Assembly (NCBI GenBank): GCA_946616295.1
Contig: CAMOIU010000023.1
Location: forward strand, 1-40,235
Source of the DNA: CAG-791 sp002392385
GTDB taxonomy: Bacteria; Bacillota; Clostridia; Lachnospirales; Lachnospiraceae
Reading direction: 5' to 3'
Length of the DNA: 40,235 nucleotides
The first letter of the stretch is position 1. The number at the start of each line of letters is the position of its first letter. Positions 8,201 through 15,934 of the stretch are shown here, in pieces. The notes below the pieces were generated by a model. It made no database searches. It was given only the letters and a program-made list of their open reading frames with translations, and was not told the DNA's origin. Made by a program: the position numbers and the translations under genes.

Positions 8201-10478
8201 GGCTGGTAAGTTTTCTGCATCCACTGAACATACCGCTCATGTCAGTCACATGGGAGGTGTCAAATCCGCTGACATCCAGGCTTTCCAGATTCTTGCAGCC
8301 ACCGAACATATAAGACATAGAGGTCACATTGCCTGTATCGATATTGCTGAGATCGATCGAGGTGGCCTCGTACATATAAGCAAACAGATTGTTGCAGTCT
8401 TCCGGAAGCACGACTCCTTCTTCAAAGGCAAGTGTTCGGACGGGCGGCACTACATCTTCTTCGATCTCCTCATCCCAGTATTCGGACCAGACTCCGGGAG
8501 TGATCTGGACCTTGTTGTACAGCACGCCATCCACCGTTGCACTGCCCGGAACGAGGATATCACTCTCGTTTCCACGGTAACCCTGCAGAATGACCTTGTC
8601 CTCTGCGACCTCATAGATATAGTCTGCCAGCCACGCGTCGGCTTCAGAATCCTCTCCCGAGGAACCGCCGGCCTGGGTGAGCGTCATGCTCTGTGACAGA
8701 TTCTGCGGCAGAACATCATAGGTCATGCCGTCTGTTCCCTGGAAAGAGTAGGGAAGTGCCACGTTCCACTGAAGTCCGGCAGGCGCATGGAGAGTCTGCA
8801 GATTCTCCACATCATAGAAAACTTCTTCCAGAGCACTCTCAGCATCCCCGGCGTTCACACCGGCGAATGAGAAGCTGCTCAGGTCGAGCTCTGTCAGATT
8901 CTTGCAGCCCCAGAACATCGTATTGAATCTTTTGACCTTAGCTGTGTTGAAATGCGTCAGATCCAGGCCGCTGAGTACCGTGCAGTCCCGGAACATGCCG
9001 ATCATATATTCCACGCTGGAGGTATCAAAACCGCTGACGTCCACATATTCCAATGAACCGCAGCCTTCAAACATGCTGGACATGTCCTTGACCCTGGACG
9101 TATTCAGCCCTCCGATATACAGATCCACGAGACTGTAGCAGTTATAAAACATGCCATACATATTCGTGACGTTGCCTGTGTCCCAGCTGCCAAGATCCAG
9201 CATCGCAAGATTCTGGCACTCGCTGAACATATAAGACATGTCCTCGGCATGAGAGGTGTCCCAGCCGCTGACATCCAGCGAATACAAACTATAACACTCA
9301 TCGAACATGCTCGACATGTCCGTTGCATTCCAAGTCGCAAGACCGCTCACATCCAGGCTCGTCAGCTGGCCGCACCGACCGAACATTCCGCTCATATTCT
9401 GAGCGCTCCCAGTATCCAGACCGGAGATGTTCAGTTCCTGCAGGCTGCTGCAGTTGTAGAACATATACTCGAAATTCTGCACCCGGGAAGTATCCAGACC
9501 GCTGACGTCCAGGCTTGTCAGGCTGCCGCACTGCTTGAACATGGCTTCCATGCTGGTGACTTCCGAAGTATCGAGTCCGCCGAGATCCACATCCGTCAGC
9601 TCCCCGCACAGCTCGAACATGTGCCCTGTGTTGTTCACGCCGGCGGAATCCACATTGCTCAGGTCGATGGAAGTCACCTGATCCATCTCATAAAACAGAT
9701 AGCTGCTGTCATCCGGAAGCACGACACCGCTTTCGAAAGCCAGTGTCCTCACAGGGGACTGGATATAGCTGCTCGATGCGTCATCCCATCTGGCGCTCCA
9801 GATCATGCTCCGGAGCTCGACCTTGTCATACTGCTTCCCTGCGACCGTCGCGCTGCCGGGGACGACGATATTCGCTGCACTGCCCTTATAGCCGGTCAGG
9901 ATGACCCTGTCCTCCCCGACCGTATAGTCATAATCCGCCAGCCAGGCGCTGGTCTCTCCTGTCCCGGCATCGACGGCCTCGTCCGTCACCTCGAGATCCA
10001 TCTCTTCCAGGATCTCCTCGCCCGCCTCATCAGAAACAGACGCATCTCCTGCGCCCTGCTCTGTGGCTCCTTCTTCGGTCGCGCCTTCCTGTCCGGCGGG
10101 TTCCGCGGGCTCCTGTCCGGCGGCATCCTGCGCGGGTGCTTCCGGCTCCTTGTTCTCCGGTACCTGCTGATTCTCCTCAGAGGCTCCCTTGTCCTCTTCC
10201 GGCGCTTCCTGTGCCGGCTCTTCCTGCTGAGGCGCTGCCTCTTCCTGCTTCGCAGGCGCCTCCTTCGAGGAGGTCTCTTCCTGCTGCGTCACCTGCGCGC
10301 CGGCTCCCTCCCCCTGCGGCTCCGCTTCCGCCGCCATTACCGGCAGACAACTTCCCGCTGCCAGTACAAAAGAAAGAAGAAGCGCAGCCATTCTCTTCAT
10401 GGCTGTTCTCCTTCTCCCCTTTCCGCCCCTTGCGGGGACAGAAAAACTACGTGAACACCCCTCGTTCATCTGTTCCAT
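5208..10478 (-). CDS. Giant secreted surface protein: BspA-type LRR plus InlB-type repeats
   Basis: 1756 residues from ATG 10478 (GGAGGT 8 nt upstream). A second start at ATG 10400 (AAGGAG, 7 nt) would begin right at the signal peptide MKRMAALLLSFVLAAGS...VMA. Order: signal peptide (residues 27-50), Glu/Pro/Gln/Ala-rich stalk (51-170), LRR block 1 (180-600), paralogous LRR block 2 (619-990), three copies of ESGDPS, an Ig-like (Big2-type) domain (about 1015-1110) and eight InlB B-type (Listeria-Bacteroides) repeats to the end. Each LRR block opens with LADY.Y.V.ED.VIL.GY and carries 26-residue DUF285 repeats of form MF..C..L..LDVSG.DTS; I count ten and eight. The InlB repeats alternate GWNT...YAQW and GWYT...YAKW forms, giving four A-B pairs. 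It ends in YAKWKKK with no LPXTG sorting motif, so attachment to the wall is unexplained. Proteins of this kind often act in adhesion; no ligand can be inferred. Confidence 0.85.
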   Translation of the reverse strand: MEQMNEGCSRSFSVPARGGKGRRRTAMKRMAALLLSFVLAAGSCLPVMAAEAEPQGEGAGAQVTQQEETSSKEAPAKQEEAAPQQEEPAQEAPEEDKGASEENQQVPENKEPEAPAQDAAGQEPAEPAGQEGATEEGATEQGAGDASVSDEAGEEILEEMDLEVTDEAVDAGTGETSAWLADYDYTVGEDRVILTGYKGSAANIVVPGSATVAGKQYDKVELRSMIWSARWDDASSSYIQSPVRTLAFESGVVLPDDSSYLFYEMDQVTSIDLSNVDSAGVNNTGHMFELCGELTDVDLGGLDTSEVTSMEAMFKQCGSLTSLDVSGLDTSRVQNFEYMFYNCSSLQELNISGLDTGSAQNMSGMFGRCGQLTSLDVSGLATWNATDMSSMFDECYSLYSLDVSGWDTSHAEDMSYMFSECQNLAMLDLGSWDTGNVTNMYGMFYNCYSLVDLYIGGLNTSRVKDMSSMFEGCGSLEYVDVSGFDTSSVEYMIGMFRDCTVLSGLDLTHFNTAKVKRFNTMFWGCKNLTELDLSSFSFAGVNAGDAESALEEVFYDVENLQTLHAPAGLQWNVALPYSFQGTDGMTYDVLPQNLSQSMTLTQAGGSSGEDSEADAWLADYIYEVAEDKVILQGYRGNESDILVPGSATVDGVLYNKVQITPGVWSEYWDEEIEEDVVPPVRTLAFEEGVVLPEDCNNLFAYMYEATSIDLSNIDTGNVTSMSYMFGGCKNLESLDVSGFDTSHVTDMSGMFSGCRKLTSLDVSDWNTSNATTMSDMFSDCRNLTSLDVSGFDTSRVNDLSGMFYECRNLTDLDVSGFITSNTTTMTDMFNGCRSLESLDVSGFDTSNVETMSYMFMDCRSLTSLNVSGFDTSRVAETYRMFYGCRSLTSLDVTGFDTSGVYEFTEMFGDCPGLTELDLSSFSFAALDSSGEDDCDWAVENLFHYNKGLGIIHAPAGLKYNAKLPAYYQGTDGEIYNYLPKNLTQPMLLTWYEEDASESGDPSESGDPSESGDPSETVLAEELIINIPDSMKVDETVFVDVDFVPANTSDQSIAVSTSDPAVLEVITNNENEYAVIGRDEGTATITVEAEDGSGVTGEKTVKVINPKYDKYVFTVAFNANGGTGKMKDLTSINYRKGKALTANAFKRKGYRFIGWNTQKDGSGIDIANKGVARELTKKNKGKVTLYAQWEKIDYTINYVLNNGEEAEDAPLIRNYTVTDAVTLQKPVRENYTFNGWYTDKKFKTKAGNIKKGTTGNKTYYAKWTKNKYKITFVKNGATGGKMSDMTGIAFDAEKTLTANAYTRKGYKFIGWSTADPNTEAEGEFFANKAKVKGLSYTNGDVIKLYAQWQIIDYKITYNLNGGTNNEANPATYQVTTATIGLQKPTRTGYTFNGWYTDKKFKSNTKVTSIKKGSTGNKTLYAKWTANKYTIVFNKNNAAYPEAQAATGSMKSMSATYNGSQKLTKNAFSRKGYSFVGWNTVSVPTEEDPGKIRGNGAKAANLTADPGAKVVLYAQWKPVAYKINYNLPADAVNNSMNPATYTIEDETFELQAPDREGYDFVGWYSDAKLTKAANLTIAHGSTGTKNFYPKWKGHTYTVTFDSNDASFPEFPASEGTMEPQELTYGSNTKLAASGYTKTHYFVASWNTMPDGSGDSFAPQMAQANVTPEQDGAVTLYAQWAETRYKINYKLNSGKLSGTYAKTFTYFETEATQLPKPTRKGYTFQGWYTNSKFTKASRITEIPVGTDKNVTVYAKWKKK

Positions 10479-10528
10479 GATGTAATACCTCCGCGCACTC
10501 AGCGCCCTGATGAAAAAACCGCAAATCG

Positions 10529-10556
10529 ATTATATCATGAAACAGATCAAGTCCAA
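10529..10556 (-). promoter_or_regulatory. Promoter of the giant surface protein gene
   Basis: TTGGAC (10556-10551) and TATAAT (10534-10529) on the minus strand, 16 bp apart, inside an AT-rich patch. Transcription would start near 10522, giving a 45-nt leader with a full GGAGGT ribosome site before ATG 10478. This position supports that start. Confidence 0.7.
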
Positions 10557-10600
10557 GTAGATTATTTAGAATTTAAAACTATTTTTTCACAAGAACTTAT

Positions 10601-11425
10601 TTACTTTCCTTCCGTCTGCCTCAGCAGCTCCAGCAGGGACTTGCCCTGCTTCTCTCTGGGAGCAGGCGCGTCATATACCTCGCCGGGCTTGAGGACGGCC
10701 ACAGGGATCCAGGGATACTTGGCCTCCATGTAGGCTCTGAAGAGTTCGGGATCTTCGCTGTTGTCGGCGAACATGTCGTAGTGGCCGGGCACGACCAGGC
10801 CGGGACGCAGGGCGCCGGCCAGGTCGGCGGCCTCCTGGTAGGTCATGTTGCCGATGCAGCCGCGGCTGTAGCGGGCGGCGTCGCGGCCGTTGATGGGAGC
10901 GAAAAGGATGTCGAACCGGCCCAGGTCGCGGAGGTTCTTGTAGATGCCCTCGTAGAGGCAGGTGTCGCCCATGTGGCAGATCCGGACGCCGGAGAGTGTC
11001 AAGATGTACATAAGATAAGGGTAGCAGCCGTCCCATCTGCGGTTGAGGAATTCATGGGCGGCGGGGACAGCCTCGATGGTCAGGGGGCCCAGCTGCATCT
11101 GGGTGCCCGGGTTCATGTAGAGGAAGCGGTCCCGGCTGATCTCCAGCTCGTCGGGCAGGTGTCTCTCAAAATAAGCCGGCACTACGAAGCCCATGTCGGG
11201 ATGGACGCGGGCGATCTCCTTCCAGGCTTCCCGGTCGATGTGGTCGGCGTGGTCATGGGTGCCCAGCAGGCAGGCCACGTCGCCCAGGTCGCCGATCTCC
11301 ACCACGTTGGGCAGGAGGCGGTCCTCCCGGTCAGAGAGAAAGAGATCGATGCCGACCTTGAAGCCGGTCTCCGTGTCCCACAGAAGAATGCCCTGCTGTC
11401 CGGTGCGCATGAACTGTACTGCCAT
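10601..11425 (-). CDS. Metallo-beta-lactamase-fold hydrolase, UlaG-like
   Basis: 274 residues from ATG 11425, chosen because AAAGGAG lies 6 nt upstream; the open frame continues further but without a ribosome site. THDHADHID near residue 60-68 is the metal-binding HxHxDH motif, followed by MGDTCLYEGIY and GHYDMF, which supply further metal ligands. Length and the N-terminal QQGILLWDTETGFKVGIDLFLSD-like strand pair fit the UlaG (L-ascorbate-6-phosphate lactonase) branch of the superfamily. In enterobacteria UlaG opens the lactone ring during ascorbate use, but no ula phosphotransferase genes are present, so the substrate here is open. It is a cytoplasmic enzyme, transcribed away from the esterase gene. 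Confidence 0.75.
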   Translation of the reverse strand: MAVQFMRTGQQGILLWDTETGFKVGIDLFLSDREDRLLPNVVEIGDLGDVACLLGTHDHADHIDREAWKEIARVHPDMGFVVPAYFERHLPDELEISRDRFLYMNPGTQMQLGPLTIEAVPAAHEFLNRRWDGCYPYLMYILTLSGVRICHMGDTCLYEGIYKNLRDLGRFDILFAPINGRDAARYSRGCIGNMTYQEAADLAGALRPGLVVPGHYDMFADNSEDPELFRAYMEAKYPWIPVAVLKPGEVYDAPAPREKQGKSLLELLRQTEGK

Positions 11426-11429
11426 CTCT

Positions 11430-11550
11430 GACTCCTTTCTCTGTCCCTTCTGTATCCTGTCCGCAGACTGTCCGCAAACCGTCTGCTGTCTGTACACTGG
11501 CTGTATGCCGTCTGCTTTCTGTAATCTTTCTGTTTCCTGTCTGCCTGTGC
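11430..11550. repeat. Degenerate CTGT-rich divergent intergenic region
   Basis: The spacer between the two divergent genes contains about a dozen copies of CTGT (ACAG on the other strand) at irregular 4-16 bp steps, often as CTGTC or TCTGTxx. It includes the leader of the UlaG-like gene and the upstream region of the esterase promoter. It reads as a decayed short tandem repeat. Confidence 0.45.
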
Positions 11551-11556
11551 TATACT
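11551..11556 (+). promoter_or_regulatory. Probable -10 box of the esterase gene
   Basis: TATACT at 11551-11556 (preceded by TGC, an extended -10-like context), 64 bp before ATG 11620. The -35 region is weak (TTTCTG at about 18 bp). Confidence 0.4.
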
Positions 11557-11619
11557 GGAAATGGTCGGACTCACGGGGAGCCCGTCATCTTAATAAACCG
11601 TTCCGAGGAGGTCACTGTC

Positions 11620-12558
11620 ATGAACAAGACTCGCAAGCTCCTGACCGCTGCGGCGGCCGCCGCTTCTGTCGCTGCCATCGCCGCTGCCTGTGCCGGGCCG
11701 CTCACCGAGAAGCTCTATCCTATCATGCTCCGCCGCGCCTTCAAGGCCAGCGATGACAAGCGGGACGCCGGTCTCACGGCTCCGGAGGATATCGTAAGGA
11801 TCACGGATATCGCCTACGGGGATCATCCCATGCAAGTGCTGGACATCTATTATCCTGTCGGCACGGAGGCACCCCTGCCCACCATTATCAGCATCCATGG
11901 GGGCGGTTTTGTCTACGGGGACAAGGAGCTCTACCAGTTCTACTGCATGAATCTGGCCCAGAGGGGCTTCACCGTGGTCAATTTCAGCTATAGGCTGGCC
12001 CCGGAGAACCGGTACCCGGCCCAGATCCAGGACGTGAACAGCGCCGTCGCCTGCGCCATGGACCGCGCGGAGGCTTCTTATATTGATACGGACAAGGTCT
12101 TCTTCGTGGGTGACAGTGCCGGCGCCCAGCTGCTGAGCCAGTACGCGGCCGCTGTGACCAATCCTGCCTACGCCGATCTGCTGGGGCTGGCGATCCCTAA
12201 GATGCATGTGCGGGCCATCGCCCTCAACTGCGGCATGTACGAGCTCTCCGACAGGGATACGGCGACTCGCTGCTACCTGGGCCGGAAGACTTCCGAATTC
12301 GGGGAACAGCTGGATATCCTGGGCCATATCACGGGTGACTACCCGCCCTCTTTTGTCATGAGCGCCAGCGGGGATTTCCTCTATGAAATGGCCGCTCCCA
12401 TGAGCGCGCTGCTGACAGAGAGGGGCGTGGAAAACGAGCTCCATCTCTACGGCGACGAGAATCACAGGCTCGGCCATGTCTTCCATCTGGATGTCCGGTC
12501 GGAGGACGCCCGGATCTGCAATGACGAGGAGTGCGACTTCTTCCGGAAGCATCTGTGA
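11620..12558 (+). CDS. Alpha/beta hydrolase, hormone-sensitive-lipase-like esterase
   Basis: 312 residues, ATG preceded by GAGGAGGT. The N-terminus (residues 1-28) is basic then Ala-rich and hydrophobic, a signal peptide or membrane anchor, so the enzyme probably acts outside the cell. HGGGFVYGD near residue 95 is the oxyanion-hole motif of family IV esterases; YRLAPENRYPAQIQDV follows; GDSAGAQLL near residue 165 holds the nucleophilic Ser; the catalytic Asp and His probably fall in the last 70 residues (SASGDFLYE and GHVFHLD). The usual substrates are short acyl or acetyl esters, for example on plant polysaccharides or small molecules. It stands alone on the plus strand, between a divergent hydrolase and the convergent end of rsgA, where relatives of this cluster often have rpe. 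Confidence 0.85.
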   Translation: MNKTRKLLTAAAAAASVAAIAAACAGPLTEKLYPIMLRRAFKASDDKRDAGLTAPEDIVRITDIAYGDHPMQVLDIYYPVGTEAPLPTIISIHGGGFVYGDKELYQFYCMNLAQRGFTVVNFSYRLAPENRYPAQIQDVNSAVACAMDRAEASYIDTDKVFFVGDSAGAQLLSQYAAAVTNPAYADLLGLAIPKMHVRAIALNCGMYELSDRDTATRCYLGRKTSEFGEQLDILGHITGDYPPSFVMSASGDFLYEMAAPMSALLTERGVENELHLYGDENHRLGHVFHLDVRSEDARICNDEECDFFRKHL

Positions 12559-12616
12559 GGCTGTCCGGGAAGGACACAGGGCAGATCTTTAAAACAATTA
12601 TTATAACACTGACAGG

Positions 12617-12650
12617 AGCCGGTCTATCGATAGACCGGCTTTCTGTTTTT
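12617..12650 (+). terminator. Intrinsic terminator of the esterase gene
   Basis: A perfect 24-bp palindrome (12617-12640, arms AGCCGGTCTATC / GATAGACCGGCT) followed by TTCTGTTTTT. It overlaps the last codons and stop of rsgA on the other strand. Confidence 0.8.
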
Positions 12651-13538
12651 CAGTTCCTCAAAGAGCTCGCAGTAGTTGCGGTAGCGGATGGGGTGGATCT
12701 TGCCGGCCTCCACCGCCTCCCGCACCCGGCAGGAGGGCTCGTGGATGTGGACGCAGCCGTTGAAGCGGCACCTGCCCTCATAGGGTTCGAATTCGGGATA
12801 GCTGAAGCGGAGCTGGTCGGCCTCCATCTCTTCCAGGAAGAGGGAGGTGAAGCCGGGCGTATCCACCAGGAAGGTGTTGTCGCCGGTGGTCTCCGAGGAC
12901 AGGAGCTCCACGTGGCGGGTGGTGTTTTTGCCGCGGGCGATCTTGCGGCTCAGCTCGCCTGTCTCCATGCGGGCCTGTGGGCAGAGAATGTTGATGAGGG
13001 TGGACTTGCCCACGCCGCTGGGACCTGTGAAAACGGTGGTCCGGCCGCGCAGCATCTCCCGGAGCTCGTCGATGCCCTCCCGCTCGTAGTTGCTCATGAA
13101 GACCAGGCGGCAGCCGCAGTCCCCGTAGGTCTCCTTGAGGGCCTCGATCTCCTCGGGCAGGGCCAGGTCGGTCTTGTTGAAACAGAGAATGGCCGGCAGC
13201 TCCTTCCTGTCCATGAGAATGAGGAAACGGTCCAGCATGTTGTAGCTGGGCACGGGATGCGAGATGGCAAAAACCAGCAGGGCCTGGTCCACGTTGGCCA
13301 CGTTGGGGCGGATCAGGCTGTTCCTGCGGGGGAGGAGGCGCATGACGTTGCCCTCCGGCGGCACGCTGACCGTGTCCGTGATCTCGATCTCCACGTCGTC
13401 GCCCACCAGAGGTTTCTGCCCCAGAGCGCGAAACAGCCCACGGGCCCGGCAGCGGAAGATCCCCTGCCGGGTGTGGACTTCATAGAAACCGGATATGCTC
13501 TTTATGATCTTGCCCTGTGCGTTCCCCTTGTTCTGCAC
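12624..13538 (-). CDS. rsgA: Ribosome small-subunit-dependent GTPase A
   Basis: RsgA is the circularly permuted GTPase that checks and matures the 30S subunit. An OB-fold begins at QGKIIKSISGFYEV; the G motifs appear in permuted order, NKTDL (G4), then GPSGVGKSTLIN (G1, P-loop), then DTPGF (G3). The C-terminal zinc finger is CRFNGCVHIHEPSC. I place the start at GTG 13538, which has GGAGA 6 nt upstream and gives 304 residues; a GTG at 13595 would add 19 residues but has a poor ribosome site. It closes the prpC-prkC-rsgA group, about 108 bp after prkC. The usual next genes in Firmicutes, rpe and thiN, are not here. Confidence 0.93.
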   Translation of the reverse strand: MQNKGNAQGKIIKSISGFYEVHTRQGIFRCRARGLFRALGQKPLVGDDVEIEITDTVSVPPEGNVMRLLPRRNSLIRPNVANVDQALLVFAISHPVPSYNMLDRFLILMDRKELPAILCFNKTDLALPEEIEALKETYGDCGCRLVFMSNYEREGIDELREMLRGRTTVFTGPSGVGKSTLINILCPQARMETGELSRKIARGKNTTRHVELLSSETTGDNTFLVDTPGFTSLFLEEMEADQLRFSYPEFEPYEGRCRFNGCVHIHEPSCRVREAVEAGKIHPIRYRNYCELFEELKNRKPVYR

Positions 13539-13645
13539 TGAATTCTCCGATACAGGTCTCCCTGTCCGCCGCGGACGAACAGCATTGTCCGCCACGTTTT
13601 TTAAGCTCGCCGGGGGTACCCGAGGTCGCGCCGGAAGGCGCTATA

Positions 13646-15934
13646 TCAGTTCTCCGGCGTGAACTGCAGGGTCCTGGTGACCTTGTGTGTTTCCTTCCGT
13701 GTTACGGTCTCCTTGGTGGTCACGGAGGTGTCGTGGTCGGGATCCTGTTCGATTCCCTCCTCGGGCTCGCCGTCGGCATGTGTCTCGGACTCCGCCGGGA
13801 CCTCCTTGACCTCTTCATAGACCACATCGTAGGTCATGGTCAGCTTGGCCGTGGAATAGCTCAGGCCGATGAAGCCCACCGGCTGCGGCAGCTCGGACGT
13901 GGTGGTGTCCAGCAGGACCTGTCCGTCCTCGCCCACGATCCGCATGCGGATGGGCGTGCCCGCTGTATAGTCTGGATCCTCCTCAGCCGTGGGGCCGGGG
14001 ATATCCGCGGAATAGCTGTAGGTCCTCTGTCCGCCGACTTCGATGTCGATATAGCTGCCCTCGTCGACGTAATCGCCTTCTGCTTCGCTCTGGAAGAGCA
14101 CGTTGCCTACCTGGGAGCTGCTGACGTCCCTGTTGATGGTCACCTCGCCCAGCTTGAGTCCCAGGCTGGCCAGAAGGCTTCTGGCGTTGCCCTCGGAAAG
14201 GCCGACCAGATTAGGCATGGCCACCTTGCCGGTGAGATCGGGGCCCGCGCTGACCTCCAGGGTCACGGTGCTCTTCCTGTCGACAGAGCTGTCTCCCGCG
14301 GGATCCTGGGAGATGACGTAGCCCTCCTCGACCTCGTCACTGTAGCTTTCCTTGACCCGGACCGTGAAGTCCAGATCCTCAAGGCGGGTCACCGCCTCGT
14401 CCTGCTTCCAGCCCACCACGTCCGGCACGCGGATGCCGCTGTTGCCGCACACGGTAAGGATAACGGTGGATCCGACGGCCACCTGGGTGCCCTCGTCGAT
14501 ATCGCTGGCCATAACATAGCCGGGCTCATAATCCTCAGACTCACCGTAGATGATCTCGGGCACCAGGCCCAGGGCTGTCAGACTGTCGCTGGCCTTCTCC
14601 CGGGTCTCGCCCACCACGTGGGGCATGACCACCATGGCTTCCGGCTCCGGCACCGCGGACTCCTCCGCACGGGTCGTCTCCTCCCGCTGCTCGAAGAGGC
14701 CGAAACGGTTGGCCGCGATCACGGCTATGATGATGCATACTGCCGCAGCCGCCAGGACTGTCAGGATCCTGGCCAGGTGCTCCATGCGGCTCTCGTCCTC
14801 GGGATCCGCGAGCTCCTCCTCGTCGCCGTAGCGCAGGCTCCCGCCCTCGCCCGGATGGAGGCCGTGACCCTCGTCCTGTCCGCCGGTCATAGGTCTGTTC
14901 CTGCCCTTGTCCCGGTCCGCGCCCGCGTCCGAAACGTCTCTGCGTCCATCGCCCGCGGCACGGTCATTGAGGCCGACAGCGGCGGCCGCCGCCGCGGCTG
15001 TGGAGGCTTCCTGTTTCTTCCTGGTCAGCTCCTGGATCTCGCGGACCTCGTTGGGAGTCATCTTGCGGGTCTGGCCCAGATCCTGTGCGTCCGCCCGTCT
15101 CACGAACTGACCGTCCGGCTCCTGCAGAGAGCGCTTGAGGTCCGTCAGCAGCTCTGTCATGCTGCTGTAACGCCTGTCGGGGTTCTTCTCACAGCATTTC
15201 AGGACGATCTGCTCCACGCTGACGGGGATCTGCGGGACCTCCTCCCTGGGGGAGGGAAGCTGCTCCTCGATATGACGGATGGCGATGGCCACCGTCGTCT
15301 CCCCGTCGAAGGGCACATGGCCGGTGAGCATCTCGTACATGGTGATGCCCAGGGAATAGACGTCGCTCTTCTCGTTGGAGAACCCGCCTCTGGCCTGCTC
15401 GGGGGAGGTATAATGCACCGAACCCATGACATTGGAGGTGATGGTATCGCTGGTCGCTGCCTTGGCGATGCCGAAATCCGTCACCTTGACCTTGCCCTCC
15501 CGGGAGATCATGATGTTCTGGGGCTTGATGTCTCTGTGAATGATGTGTCTCGCGTGCGCCGCTTCCAGTCCCATGGCCACCTGAATGGCGATATTGACCG
15601 ACTCCCGCACGCTGAGACGGCCTTTTCTCAAAATGTATTTCTTGAGGGTGAAGCCGTTGACCAGCTCCATCACGATGAAATAGACGCCCTTGTCCTCCCC
15701 GACGTCATAGACATTGACGATGTTGGGGTGGATCAGGCCCGCCGCGGCCTGGGCCTCCACGCGGAACTTGGAGACGAAGGTCTCGTTCTCCGAGAATTCC
15801 TGCTTCAGGACCTTGACCGCCACGTCGCGGTTGAGAGTCCTGTCCTTGGCTTTATACACATCGGCCATTCCGCCGTTTCCGACCTTGCCCAGTATCTCGT
15901 AGCGGTCGGCGATCAGCATTCCGATCTTAATCAT
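13646..15934 (-). CDS. prkC: PASTA-domain Ser/Thr protein kinase (PrkC/Stk1)
   Basis: 762 residues, ATG 15934 with GGAGGTGACGA upstream and an overlap with the end of the phosphatase gene. Residues 10-270 are the kinase: glycine loop GKVGNGGMADVY, VAVKVL lysine, HRDIKPQNIM catalytic loop, DFGIAKA, and SPEQARGG activation segment. A charged juxtamembrane stretch follows, then one membrane helix at about 388-410. Outside the cell are three recognisable PASTA repeats (MPHVVGE..., VPDVVGW..., MPNLVGL...), which in relatives bind muropeptides or lipid II and couple wall state to growth, sporulation or exit from dormancy. The last 130 residues form an extra beta-rich domain and a Thr/Glu-rich tail with no family I can name. 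Partner of the phosphatase upstream. Confidence 0.95.
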   Translation of the reverse strand: MIKIGMLIADRYEILGKVGNGGMADVYKAKDRTLNRDVAVKVLKQEFSENETFVSKFRVEAQAAAGLIHPNIVNVYDVGEDKGVYFIVMELVNGFTLKKYILRKGRLSVRESVNIAIQVAMGLEAAHARHIIHRDIKPQNIMISREGKVKVTDFGIAKAATSDTITSNVMGSVHYTSPEQARGGFSNEKSDVYSLGITMYEMLTGHVPFDGETTVAIAIRHIEEQLPSPREEVPQIPVSVEQIVLKCCEKNPDRRYSSMTELLTDLKRSLQEPDGQFVRRADAQDLGQTRKMTPNEVREIQELTRKKQEASTAAAAAAAVGLNDRAAGDGRRDVSDAGADRDKGRNRPMTGGQDEGHGLHPGEGGSLRYGDEEELADPEDESRMEHLARILTVLAAAAVCIIIAVIAANRFGLFEQREETTRAEESAVPEPEAMVVMPHVVGETREKASDSLTALGLVPEIIYGESEDYEPGYVMASDIDEGTQVAVGSTVILTVCGNSGIRVPDVVGWKQDEAVTRLEDLDFTVRVKESYSDEVEEGYVISQDPAGDSSVDRKSTVTLEVSAGPDLTGKVAMPNLVGLSEGNARSLLASLGLKLGEVTINRDVSSSQVGNVLFQSEAEGDYVDEGSYIDIEVGGQRTYSYSADIPGPTAEEDPDYTAGTPIRMRIVGEDGQVLLDTTTSELPQPVGFIGLSYSTAKLTMTYDVVYEEVKEVPAESETHADGEPEEGIEQDPDHDTSVTTKETVTRKETHKVTRTLQFTPEN

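Noticed and set aside
11590..12552. Minus-strand frame opposite the esterase
   Set aside because: The plus-strand frame has clear esterase motifs and a strong ribosome site; the opposite frame has neither.
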